Below, one piece after another: positions 56,662 to 64,000 of a DNA stretch of 64,000 nucleotides. The stretch is from Kriegella sp963975415 (GTDB lineage Bacteria > Bacteroidota > Bacteroidia > Flavobacteriales > Flavobacteriaceae): NCBI RefSeq assembly GCF_963975415.1, contig NZ_CAXBGN010000002.1:248001-312000 (forward strand), written 5' to 3'. The notes below the pieces were generated by a model. That model was not told the DNA's origin and did no database searches. It was given only the letters and a program-made list of their open reading frames with translations. The position numbers and the translations under genes are program-made. The number at the start of each line of letters is the position of its first letter. Position 1 is the stretch's first letter.

Positions 56662-57312
56662 ATGTTCAAAAAAATACTGATAGTTCCCCTTTTCTCCCTT
56701 TTTCTCATTTCCTGTTGGAAAGATAAAAGTCCCGAAGACCTCATCCGATTAAAAGATAAATTCAAATCACAGGTATCTTCATTCGAAAAGAGAAAAGAAA
56801 GTACCAACAAAAACGTTACGAAAGGCCTTGAATCGCTCAATGCCTTAAAAAGTGCTTTGGAAGACACCAAAAATGAAGACAAGGAGTTTGCTAAAGTCTA
56901 TGGTGATTGGGAAAAGGTAGATACGCGCGTTGGAAATTTAAATAAAGAATATGAAGACTTAAAACAAAAGGCTTCCAACCTCTTTACCGCCATGGAAACC
57001 CAAACTAATAGCCTGAGCGATGCCACTAGTAAAAAAACGTTGATGAAAGCTATTGAAAAAGCGCGCACTAAATACAATGGCACATTGAACAAAACCTCAA
57101 AAGCCATTGAAAAATTACGTTTGTTGCACGGTGATGCCGTAGAAGTAGTAAAGGCATTAGAAGTGGCCGCAGCCCTAAACTCTTTCGATAATATAAACGA
57201 TCAAATGAAAAGTATCGAAGGCCGTGTAGACGGCATCATGCAAGAACTCAATGTAGCCGTCGTAGAAAGTAAAAAACTTTACGAAAAGAAAATCACCGAG
57301 TTAGAAGAGTAA
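56662..57312 (+). CDS. Coiled-coil lipoprotein of unknown function
   Basis: The 216-aa protein has a lipoprotein signal (FLISC, Cys near residue 18) and then almost entirely charged, heptad-like helices (for example KLKDKF..., VESKKLYEKKITELE), so it should be an elongated coiled coil in the periplasm. No enzymatic motif is seen. An upstream TTG at 56623 is open in frame, but MFKKILIVPLFSLFL at 56662 gives a proper signal peptide. It is 45 nt after the phosphoesterase and 11 nt before the GNAT gene. Confidence 0.85.
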   Translation: MFKKILIVPLFSLFLISCWKDKSPEDLIRLKDKFKSQVSSFEKRKESTNKNVTKGLESLNALKSALEDTKNEDKEFAKVYGDWEKVDTRVGNLNKEYEDLKQKASNLFTAMETQTNSLSDATSKKTLMKAIEKARTKYNGTLNKTSKAIEKLRLLHGDAVEVVKALEVAAALNSFDNINDQMKSIEGRVDGIMQELNVAVVESKKLYEKKITELEE

Positions 57313-57323
57313 AATAATTAGAT

Positions 57324-57905
57324 TTGATTAGAGCAAGTAACGCTGACAAGAGTAAGGTTGTTGATATTTTAGTTTCTGCATTTGCCCCACTGCACGAAGA
57401 CAACTCTATCAATTTGGTAGTAAAACAAGATAAAAATAGGATTAAAAGAATGCGCGTTTTAATGGCATATTTATTTGAAAGAGCTTTACTTTTTGGGGAA
57501 GTCTTTCTATCGAATAACAACCAAGCCTGCCTTTTGATTAGCTATCCGCATAAAGAAAAAACGACCTTAAAAACCATTTGGTGGGATATCAAACTGGCCT
57601 TTCAATGTATCGGTATCGAGCGCGTTTTCAAAGTAGTCAAAAGACAATTTGTGGCCAAACGCAACTACCCCAAAGAACCCCATATTCGACCAATGATAGC
57701 AGGGGTCAAAGAAAACAATAAGGGCAGTGGAACGGCGGCAAGACTGATGCTCGAGGTTATGGCACACCATAAAAATAATCGACTTCCAGTTCTTATAGAT
57801 GCCGCTTCACCAGACAATGCACGATTGTATCAAAAACTTGGTTTTAGAATTATCAAGAAGGAGGAATCGTTAGGTTTCCCAATTTACTTCTTACGATTAA
57901 ATTAA
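57324..57905 (+). CDS. GNAT-family N-acetyltransferase
   Basis: The 193-aa protein has the GNAT acetyl-CoA motif A as NKGSGTAARLMLEVM (R/Q-x-x-G-x-G/A form) and a C-terminal DNARLYQKLGFRII strand-helix-strand typical of the fold. The substrate is unknown. The only start in frame is a TTG at 57324, 11 nt after the lipoprotein stop, consistent with co-translation. It is cytoplasmic. Confidence 0.88.
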   Translation: MIRASNADKSKVVDILVSAFAPLHEDNSINLVVKQDKNRIKRMRVLMAYLFERALLFGEVFLSNNNQACLLISYPHKEKTTLKTIWWDIKLAFQCIGIERVFKVVKRQFVAKRNYPKEPHIRPMIAGVKENNKGSGTAARLMLEVMAHHKNNRLPVLIDAASPDNARLYQKLGFRIIKKEESLGFPIYFLRLN

Positions 57906-57968
57906 AGCGCATCAATAATAATCAAAGTTTGTAATTGGCCTACCACCATTGAAATACACCGATCAAAT

Positions 57969-59369
57969 ATGAAAAAACAATTTGCGTTCTGCTTAGTTCT
58001 ATCTTTATTTCACTTTTCACAAGCCCAAACCGATGTGGACTTGCGTAACCAAAAAGTAGACGGATATCGTGGTATTTGGTTTGAACTCAACCAAAAATAT
58101 GATTATGGCGACAAATACTCAGGAGGATTGGGCACCTATACCGCCAAACACATACCTTTGGCCATTTACGCCCCATCAGTCAACAAAACTTTTTTCGTTT
58201 ATGGTGGCACAACCAAAACAGATGAACGTCATCTGCTCTGTATGGTCGGTTCTTTTGACCACACCACGGGAATGGTTTCCAAACCTCTTATTGCCTATGA
58301 CAAACAAGATGTCGACGATCCGCATGACAATCCTACAATCTCAATAGATAATGATGGTTACATATGGATATTCGTTAGCGGGCGAAACACAAGACGTCTC
58401 GGTGTAAAACTAAAAAGCACAGTACCTTTTTCGATTGAACAATTTGAGATTGTTGGTTCGTCAGAATTTACTTATCCTCAAATTTGGCACACCGACAAAG
58501 GGTTTTTTCATTTCTTTACCAAATACAGCGGTGTTCGTGAATTATATTTTGAAACCAGTAAGCATGGAGAGACTTGGCAGCCTACCCAAAAACTAGCAGG
58601 TATTCCATCAGGAAAAGATAGAAAGAGCGGGCATTATCAAGTCAGCAATCAATATGGGAACGGCAAAACATTCGGAACTTTTTTTAACCGGCATATCAAT
58701 GGTCACCCAGATACGCGAACCGATCTTTACTATGTTGAGACCTCTGATAACGGAGTTTCATGGGGTACAGTAGACCATAAGACCGTACAAATTCCAATAA
58801 ATGAAGTAGCTGACCCAACCCGAGTTATCGATTATCATAAGCAAAAAAAGAATGTATATATGAAAGACATGGCATTCGATAAACAGGGTAATCCCATCTG
58901 TCTTTACATCACTAGCGGCGGACATGAACCTGGGCCGAAAAATATGCCTTATGAATGGCGTGTGACTTCCTGGAACGGAAAGAAATGGCTGACCTCAATA
59001 ATTTGTGCCTCAGACCATAATTACGATATGGGAAGTCTTTACGTAGAAGATGGCCTTTGGAAAGTTGTAGGGCCTACCGCAGAAGGTCCGCAGAAATATG
59101 GTGTCGGGGGAGAAATAGTGGTCTGGACCTCGAAGAACGCCGGAAAAACATGGAAGAAGAAGCAACAGATCACAACCAACAGCGCTTTGAACAATTCTTA
59201 TGTACGCAGACCACTCCATAACAAAGCTCCTTTTAACTTTTTCTGGGCCAATGGAAACCCAGAAAAGATAAGTAGCTCGGAACTTTTCTTTGGCGATTTT
59301 GAGGGGAACGTTTACCAGCTTCCCTATAATATGAAAAGTGATTTCGAGAAACCGCTTAAAATAAAATAA
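57969..59369 (+). CDS. Secreted BNR-4-type beta-propeller, possible polysaccharide lyase relative
   Basis: The 466-aa protein has a signal peptide (FHFSQAQ) and a BNR-4-type propeller. Motifs include GYRGIWFELNQ, YSGGLGTYTAKHIPLAIY, DDPHDNPTISIDNDGYIWIFVSGR and an Asp-box-like SKNAGKTWKK. This family includes the PL24/PL25 ulvan-lyase propellers, and the HDNP-type His region is similar to theirs, but I cannot confirm the catalytic His/Tyr/Arg set. A role in binding or degrading algal polysaccharide is plausible. It stands alone, with no SusCD nearby. Confidence 0.8.
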   Translation: MKKQFAFCLVLSLFHFSQAQTDVDLRNQKVDGYRGIWFELNQKYDYGDKYSGGLGTYTAKHIPLAIYAPSVNKTFFVYGGTTKTDERHLLCMVGSFDHTTGMVSKPLIAYDKQDVDDPHDNPTISIDNDGYIWIFVSGRNTRRLGVKLKSTVPFSIEQFEIVGSSEFTYPQIWHTDKGFFHFFTKYSGVRELYFETSKHGETWQPTQKLAGIPSGKDRKSGHYQVSNQYGNGKTFGTFFNRHINGHPDTRTDLYYVETSDNGVSWGTVDHKTVQIPINEVADPTRVIDYHKQKKNVYMKDMAFDKQGNPICLYITSGGHEPGPKNMPYEWRVTSWNGKKWLTSIICASDHNYDMGSLYVEDGLWKVVGPTAEGPQKYGVGGEIVVWTSKNAGKTWKKKQQITTNSALNNSYVRRPLHNKAPFNFFWANGNPEKISSSELFFGDFEGNVYQLPYNMKSDFEKPLKIK

Positions 59370-59428
59370 TCCTATCAGAAGAGGAGGGCTGCATCAACAG
59401 TCTAGATAGAAACAGGTTGTACCTTTTG

Positions 59429-60169
59429 CTATTCTTTTTTGGAATTTCTCGGCAGCACTTCTTCCGGAAATGGAAAAAGAATGGTCGAATTCTTCTCCGC
59501 AGCAATATTCGAAAGCGTCTGATAAAGCCTTAATTTTATCGCAGAAGGTGACTGATCAATAAGCTTTCCTGCTTCCAATAACTTTCCTGCTGCTTGTTCT
59601 TCAGCCAATGCCAAAATAATTCGAGCCCTACGTGATCGTTCCGCCTCAGCCTGATTGGCCATCATTCTACGCATATTCTCCGGCAATTGTATGTCCTTGA
59701 TTTTAACATCGATAATAACAATGCCCCATTCACCGGTTTCCTGCTCAACAATAGCCTTAATGTTCTTACCCATTTCTTCGCGCTTTGACAAAATGGTGTC
59801 CAATTCTACCTTCCCGCATACATCTCTTAACGCGGCTTGGGAAAGTTGCGTGATTGCGAATTTATATTCCTCCACTTCCAATACTGCCTTTTCGGGATTG
59901 TCAATTTTAAAGAAAACCACACCGTCTATGCTACAAGGCACATTGTCCTCAGTCATTACTTCTTGAGAAACGATATTAAAAGTTATCACCCGAATATCGA
60001 CCACTTGTATGGTTTCAATAATGGGAATAATCCATCGAAAACCAGGTTGAAGTGTTTTGATATATTTTCCAAACCTGAATTTTAAGGCACGTTTATATTC
60101 AAAAATTATCCGTATTCCGGCAAGCAAAAACAATACGAACAACAGTCCGACAAATAGTAGTGGATTCAT
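59429..60169 (-). CDS. Slipin/SPFH (band 7) membrane protein
   Basis: The 246-aa protein has one N-terminal membrane helix (LLFVGLLFVLFLLAGIRI) and a single SPFH domain. Slipin signatures are TEDNVPCSIDGVVFFKI, ALRDVCGKVELDTILSKREEM and VKIKDIQLPENMRRMMANQAEAERSRRARII. SPFH proteins assemble into membrane rings and are tied to membrane organisation and stress. The NfeD partner often found next to bacterial slipins is not seen. It is convergent with the BNR-4 gene. Confidence 0.94.
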   Translation of the reverse strand: MNPLLFVGLLFVLFLLAGIRIIFEYKRALKFRFGKYIKTLQPGFRWIIPIIETIQVVDIRVITFNIVSQEVMTEDNVPCSIDGVVFFKIDNPEKAVLEVEEYKFAITQLSQAALRDVCGKVELDTILSKREEMGKNIKAIVEQETGEWGIVIIDVKIKDIQLPENMRRMMANQAEAERSRRARIILALAEEQAAGKLLEAGKLIDQSPSAIKLRLYQTLSNIAAEKNSTILFPFPEEVLPRNSKKE

Positions 60170-60488
60170 ACCTTCAAAATAAAAGTTCGATATTCTCTTG
60201 AAAAAACGATTTTTGAAAAACTGAACAATGAATGAATTTCATTTTTCTATCGCTTTCTATATAAACTTCGATGTTAAGAAAGAGGGGGAAGAATTCCGAA
60301 TACATCGAGTATGGGCTCCTACTAAAGTTACAACAAATAAGTGTTCGTCGCAACCTAACCGCACGACATTCTACGTAGTTTTTCTTGTAATGCTATTTCA
60401 CTATCTTAGGACTCGTTTATTTTTTGATCAATTTGAAAAAGTTCGAACCAGTTCTTAGTAAAAAAGTGCACCATTCTAAACCAACCCT
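60170..60488. other. Intergenic region between slipin and GntP genes
   Basis: About 320 nt without a credible gene. A 76-codon frame at 60228-60458 has no recognisable family, a composition unlike its neighbours and no upstream signal, so it is judged spurious. The divergent promoters of the slipin and the GntP permease should lie here, but no consensus-quality TTTG/TAnnTTTG pair was found. Confidence 0.5.
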
Positions 60489-61805
60489 ATGCCATTAGTC
60501 ATTGTTATTGCCGGAATACTTCTTCTATTTCTCCTTATTGCCCGATTTAAATTGAATGCCTTTATCGCTTTTGTAATTGTTTCGCTTTTAGTAGGACTTG
60601 CCGAAGGCATGCACTTGGAAGATGTAGTGGATGCTATTCAAAATGGCATTGGTAACACTTTGGGTTATCTAATATTGATCTTAGGTCTCGGCGCCATGTT
60701 GGGGAAACTGGTGGCCGACAGCGGTGCCGCACAACGTATTACCACACAATTAGTTACTAAATTCGGAAAGAAGAATATTCAGTGGGCCGTGGTGCTTACT
60801 GGTTTTATCGTGGGCATTCCTATGTTTTATACGGTAGGGTTCGTCATATTGGTTCCTTTGGTATTTACGGTAGCCGCCAGTACGGGGCTCCCGTTACTTT
60901 ATGTAGGCCTACCAATGTTGGCATCACTCTCGGTCACCCATGGTTATTTACCTCCCCACCCCGCTCCAACGGGCATTGCCGTAATGTTCAATGCAGATAT
61001 TGGCAAAACATTATTGTATGGTATTATCATCGCCATACCCGCGATTATTGTAGCTGGACCCCTATTTGCACGTACCTTAAAAAATATAAAAGCCACGCCC
61101 TTAAAAGAATTTATGAACCCGAGAATCTTAACGGATGAAGAAATGCCTAGTACCACAACTAGTATTTTCACAGCTTTGCTTCCCGTAGTTTTAATCGGTC
61201 TGGCCTCTATCATAAGCTTACTACTGCCTGAGGAACATATTATTCGAAAGACAACTGATGCTTTGGGAAATCCGGTTATAGCGATGCTAATATCCGTTTT
61301 GGTGGCAATCTATACATTAGGCCTTGCCCGTGGAAGAAAAATGAAAGAAGTTATGGAATCCGTGACCAGCTCGGTTGCCGGTATTACTATGGTACTACTC
61401 ATCATTGCTGGTGCCGGGGGCTTAAAAGAAGTGCTCATCGACAGTGGTGTTAGCGAATATATAGGTGAAATGCTCAAGGGTTCCACCATTTCCCCACTAG
61501 TACTTGCCTGGCTTATTGCTACCGTCATAAGAATATGTGTAGGATCGGCAACGGTAGCAGGTTTGACCGCAGCAGGTATTGCGCTTCCCCTCATCGGGGA
61601 TTCGGGTGTTAGCGCCGAGCTCATGGTCTTGGCCATTGGATCGGGCAGCCTAATGCTATCACATGTCAATGACGGCGGATTTTGGTTGTACAAAGAATAT
61701 TTTAATTTATCTATAAAAGATACCCTGCGTACATGGACGGTCATGGAAACCACCGTAGGTGTAATGGGTCTTATCGGAGTCTTAATTCTAAATACGTTTA
61801 TTTAA
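60489..61805 (+). CDS. GntP-family permease
   Basis: This is a 438-aa inner-membrane protein of the gluconate:H+ symporter (GntP) family with about 12-14 transmembrane helices. Signatures are LGYLILILGLGAMLGKLVADSGAAQRIT, FTVAASTGLPLLYVGLPMLASLSVTHGYLPPHPAP and CVGSATVAGLTAAGI. Known members carry gluconate and related sugar acids, and also D-serine (DsdX). Given the downstream D-amino-acid-type genes, D-serine or another D-amino or hydroxy-amino acid is the best guess; that is inference. It is the first gene of a rightward four-gene run with 10-nt spacing to the RidA gene. Confidence 0.94.
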   Translation: MPLVIVIAGILLLFLLIARFKLNAFIAFVIVSLLVGLAEGMHLEDVVDAIQNGIGNTLGYLILILGLGAMLGKLVADSGAAQRITTQLVTKFGKKNIQWAVVLTGFIVGIPMFYTVGFVILVPLVFTVAASTGLPLLYVGLPMLASLSVTHGYLPPHPAPTGIAVMFNADIGKTLLYGIIIAIPAIIVAGPLFARTLKNIKATPLKEFMNPRILTDEEMPSTTTSIFTALLPVVLIGLASIISLLLPEEHIIRKTTDALGNPVIAMLISVLVAIYTLGLARGRKMKEVMESVTSSVAGITMVLLIIAGAGGLKEVLIDSGVSEYIGEMLKGSTISPLVLAWLIATVIRICVGSATVAGLTAAGIALPLIGDSGVSAELMVLAIGSGSLMLSHVNDGGFWLYKEYFNLSIKDTLRTWTVMETTVGVMGLIGVLILNTFI

Positions 61806-61815
61806 TTCTATTCTT

Positions 61816-62283
61816 ATGAGTATGTTACCTTCAGAAAAAATTAAAGCGCTAGGGCTAAAATTACCTCCCGCACCAGCACCAGCAGGGCTATACAAACCCG
61901 TTCTAGTAGTAGATAACTTTCTGTATGTTTCCGGCCAAGGACCCATTCAATCTGACGGAACGTTAATGACAGGAAGAGCAGGCGACAATCTAAACATAGC
62001 GGAAGCAAAATTGGTAGCCCGACAAGTGGGGCTTACTATGCTCGCTACCATAACTACACATTTTGGTGATTTAGATCGTATAAAACGCCTAGTAAAGACT
62101 TTGGGCATGGTCAATTGTACACCTGATTTTGCAAAACAACCCTTAGTAATCAATGGCTTTAGCGAATTGATGGCCCAAGTCTTTGGAGATGACCAAGGAG
62201 TCGGAGTACGAAGTGCCGTAGGTATGATGCTTCCCGACAATATTGTCGTGGAGGTGGAAGCCATGTTCGAACTCCATCAATAA
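61816..62283 (+). CDS. RidA/YjgF-family protein
   Basis: This 155-aa member is of the longer RidA subfamily (typically about 150 aa). Seen: FLYVSGQGPIQSDGT, LTMLATITTHFGDLDRIKRLVK, INGFSELMAQVFG, and GVRSAVGMMLPDN with the conserved arginine. RidA proteins hydrolyse reactive 2-aminoacrylate/enamine intermediates formed by PLP enzymes acting on serine, threonine or D-amino acids. Its place between a GntP permease and a PLP enzyme fits detoxification of an enamine made by that enzyme. The stop is 7 nt before the next start. Confidence 0.94.
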   Translation: MSMLPSEKIKALGLKLPPAPAPAGLYKPVLVVDNFLYVSGQGPIQSDGTLMTGRAGDNLNIAEAKLVARQVGLTMLATITTHFGDLDRIKRLVKTLGMVNCTPDFAKQPLVINGFSELMAQVFGDDQGVGVRSAVGMMLPDNIVVEVEAMFELHQ

Positions 62284-62290
62284 GCGTCTC

Positions 62291-63403
62291 ATGGACAATC
62301 AAAACTGGCACAAAATTGAAGAGACACGGGCCGTGATATCCCCCACGCTACTGGTATTCCCTGATCGGATTTTAAAAAATATCCAGACCATGATCACTAT
62401 AGCAGGCGGCGCACAAAATCTTAGGCCCCATATCAAAACCCATAAAATGGGAGAAGTGGTCAAAATGCAATTGCAGCAGGGTATTGATAAATTCAAATGT
62501 GCTACTATTGCCGAAGCCGAGTTATTGGCGCAATGCGGGGCCGTGAATGTTCTTCTGGCCATGCAACCCGTAGGAGCCAACATGGACCGGTTTTTCAAAT
62601 TGATGGAAAAATACCCCTCAACCTATTTTTCCACTTTAGTCGATAATTTGAAAGTAATGAATACGCTCGGGGAAATAGCTGCCGCCAAAGATCAGAAGGT
62701 GCGATTATGGTTAGACATCAATAACGGCATGGACCGCACAGGTATACGACCCGGCCCAGAAGCAGTCAGCTTGTATGAAGCGACAAACGCCCACCCTTAT
62801 TTGAAGGCAGAGGGCTTGCATGTATATGATGGCCACATACGCACTTCGAATCTCGATGAAAGAACAAAAACATGTGACCAAGCTTTTGAAGCGGTCTCCA
62901 AACTAAGACAAGAACTACTAGACAGAGGTATTATAGCACCGAAAATTGTTGCTGGTGGATCCCCTACATTTTCTATACATGCAAAAAGAGAAAATGTAGA
63001 GACGAGTCCGGGTACAACCTTGCTTTGGGATGCCGGATACGGAAATCTATTTCCTGACTTGCCATTTCTTCCGGCCGCTGTACTACTTACAAGAGTTATC
63101 AGTTTGCCAAAAGAGACCACGCTATGCCTCGACCTCGGCCATAAATCAATTGCCCCAGAAATGGCTTTTCCTAGGGTAGAACTTCTCGATATGGAAGATT
63201 CTAAGCAAATTGGGCAAAGTGAAGAACATTTAGTGGTCGAACATAACCAGCCAGGCTACCACAATGTAGGTGATGTACATTATGCCATACCGATGCATAT
63301 TTGCCCTACGGTTGCCAAATATGAAAACGTTCTTGTAGTATCTTCAGGTAAGTTGGTAGACACATGGCAAGTAGAAGCCCGCAATCAAAAAATAACGATT
63401 TAA
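62291..63403 (+). CDS. D-threonine aldolase/D-serine dehydratase-like PLP enzyme
   Basis: The 370-aa protein is a fold-type III PLP enzyme with an alanine-racemase-like N-terminal barrel. The PLP-binding lysine lies in NLRPHIKTHKMGEVVKMQL. Further signatures are KCATIAEAELLAQCGAVNVLL, LWLDINNGMDRTGIRPG, VAGGSPTFSIHAK and C-terminal metal/PLP region EHLVVEHNQPGYHNVGDVHYAIPMHICPT (split here by position, 14-residue spacing). Members are D-threonine aldolases or D-serine dehydratases. Both give aldehyde- or enamine-type products, which fits the RidA neighbour. The upstream ORF start is set aside for ATG 62291, 7 nt after RidA. Confidence 0.93.
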   Translation: MDNQNWHKIEETRAVISPTLLVFPDRILKNIQTMITIAGGAQNLRPHIKTHKMGEVVKMQLQQGIDKFKCATIAEAELLAQCGAVNVLLAMQPVGANMDRFFKLMEKYPSTYFSTLVDNLKVMNTLGEIAAAKDQKVRLWLDINNGMDRTGIRPGPEAVSLYEATNAHPYLKAEGLHVYDGHIRTSNLDERTKTCDQAFEAVSKLRQELLDRGIIAPKIVAGGSPTFSIHAKRENVETSPGTTLLWDAGYGNLFPDLPFLPAAVLLTRVISLPKETTLCLDLGHKSIAPEMAFPRVELLDMEDSKQIGQSEEHLVVEHNQPGYHNVGDVHYAIPMHICPTVAKYENVLVVSSGKLVDTWQVEARNQKITI

Positions 63404-63405
63404 AC

Positions 63406-64000
63406 ATGTTTATACTTGATGCCCACTTAGATCTAGCCATGAATGCTTTGGAATGGAACAGAGACCTTACCTGGTCGGTATCCGATATCCGAGAAAGCGA
63501 AAAAGGAATGATCGATAAACCTGATAGGGGCAATAATACGGTTTCCCTCAATGCCATGCGCCAAGGGAATATCGGTCTCTGCGTGGCCACCCAGATTGCC
63601 CGTTATGTAAAAAAGGAGAATTCCCTTCCCGGTTGGCATTCGCCACATCAGGCATGGGCCCAGACCCAAGGCCAGTTGGCTTGGTACCATGCTATGGAGG
63701 AAATTGGCGAAATGGTACAAATCACCAATACCGAAGAACTCAACCAACATTTAGAACTTTGGGAGACTTCGGGCGCCAAAAAACCTATAGGCTACATTTT
63801 GAGTTTAGAGGGTGCCGATTCGATAATATCCATTGATTATTTACAAAAATCATATGAGCAGGGGCTACGTGCCATCGGTCCTGCGCATTATGGGCCCGGA
63901 ACCTATGCACATGGCACTGATGCTGTCGGAGGTATCGGGCACAAAGGCAAAGAGCTGCTAAAAGAAATAGAGCGTCTAGGTTTAATTCTTGATGCAACCC
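63406..64000 (+). CDS. M19-family membrane dipeptidase, N-terminal part (cut by window end)
   Basis: The frame starts at an ATG two bases after the stop of the PLP enzyme and is open to the window edge. It encodes about 198 residues of a renal-dipeptidase-like M19 peptidase. Seen: the metal-binding LDAHLDLAMN near the N-terminus, DKPDRGNNTVSLNAMRQGNIGLCVATQ, and LSLEGADSI with a bridging Glu. M19 enzymes cleave dipeptides, and many accept a D-amino acid at the C-terminal position. In this operon it may supply D-amino acids to the PLP enzyme. The remaining metal histidines lie beyond the window. Confidence 0.9.
   Translation, partial: MFILDAHLDLAMNALEWNRDLTWSVSDIRESEKGMIDKPDRGNNTVSLNAMRQGNIGLCVATQIARYVKKENSLPGWHSPHQAWAQTQGQLAWYHAMEEIGEMVQITNTEELNQHLELWETSGAKKPIGYILSLEGADSIISIDYLQKSYEQGLRAIGPAHYGPGTYAHGTDAVGGIGHKGKELLKEIERLGLILDAT

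Noticed and set aside
60228..60458. A 76-codon open frame between slipin and GntP
   Set aside because: No recognisable motif or start signal; the residue mix is unlike neighbouring genes. It is most likely chance.

Overview
The window reads as chromosomal DNA of a marine-type Flavobacteriaceae (Bacteroidota). The evidence is a SusC/SusD pair, an N-succinyl-ornithine-type carbamoyltransferase (ArgF') inside a pro/arg cluster, a mevalonate-pathway block, a PycTM-domain protein, many lipoproteins with short Cys-terminated signal peptides, and low-to-medium G+C with weak Shine-Dalgarno signals. The genus is not assigned.

Layout. 1-8.5 kb: a co-directional proline/arginine cluster, proC(partial)-argD-proA-proB-argF'-SDR-argB-argE-argH, with an unexplained short-chain dehydrogenase in the middle. 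8.5-11.1 kb: a gene-poor stretch full of palindromes, followed by a secreted BNR/sialidase-like gene bracketed by two ~92-bp direct repeats. 11.1-16.9 kb: a zinc peptidase-like protein, an RsuA/RluB-type pseudouridine synthase that lacks the catalytic Asp, then UbiA prenyltransferase, mevalonate kinase and diphosphomevalonate decarboxylase, and a TspO protein. 16.9-22.2 kb: a TIM-barrel sugar isomerase/epimerase with a PhyH dioxygenase, divergent from an AraC regulator, then DUF1697, a BaiN-type flavoprotein and a glycerophosphodiesterase.

22.2-38.2 kb is a sugar-utilisation region. A maltose module (GH13, GH65 phosphorylase, beta-phosphoglucomutase, LacI regulator) runs leftward. SusC/SusD, xylulokinase and xylose isomerase run rightward, with a convergent sodium/solute symporter. 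Two AAAC(C)GTTT palindromes, one before pgmB and one in the susC leader, are candidate sites for the LacI protein and would tie the modules together.

38.3-48.1 kb: a tightly packed set of envelope proteins: two tandem CRTAC1-like FG-GAP/ASPIC lipoproteins, a vanadium-haloperoxidase/PAP2-like lipoprotein, a GyrI-like membrane protein and a beta-propeller lipoprotein. 48.1-57.9 kb: a very large lipoprotein combining a calcineurin-like phosphoesterase, a middle region with kinase-like motifs and an outer-membrane barrel; an HD domain fused to a PycTM membrane domain with no nucleotide cyclase nearby; a GAF protein; an LpxH-like phosphoesterase; a coiled-coil lipoprotein; and a GNAT enzyme. 58-64 kb: a secreted BNR-4 propeller protein, a slipin, and a probable D-amino-acid/dipeptide catabolic operon (GntP permease, RidA, D-threonine-aldolase-type PLP enzyme, M19 dipeptidase cut by the window end).

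No tRNA, rRNA, CRISPR array or transposase was recognised. The observations most worth following are the phosphoesterase/kinase-like/barrel protein, the Asp-less pseudouridine synthase, the HD-PycTM fusion, the ArgF' specificity residue and the repeat-bracketed BNR gene.
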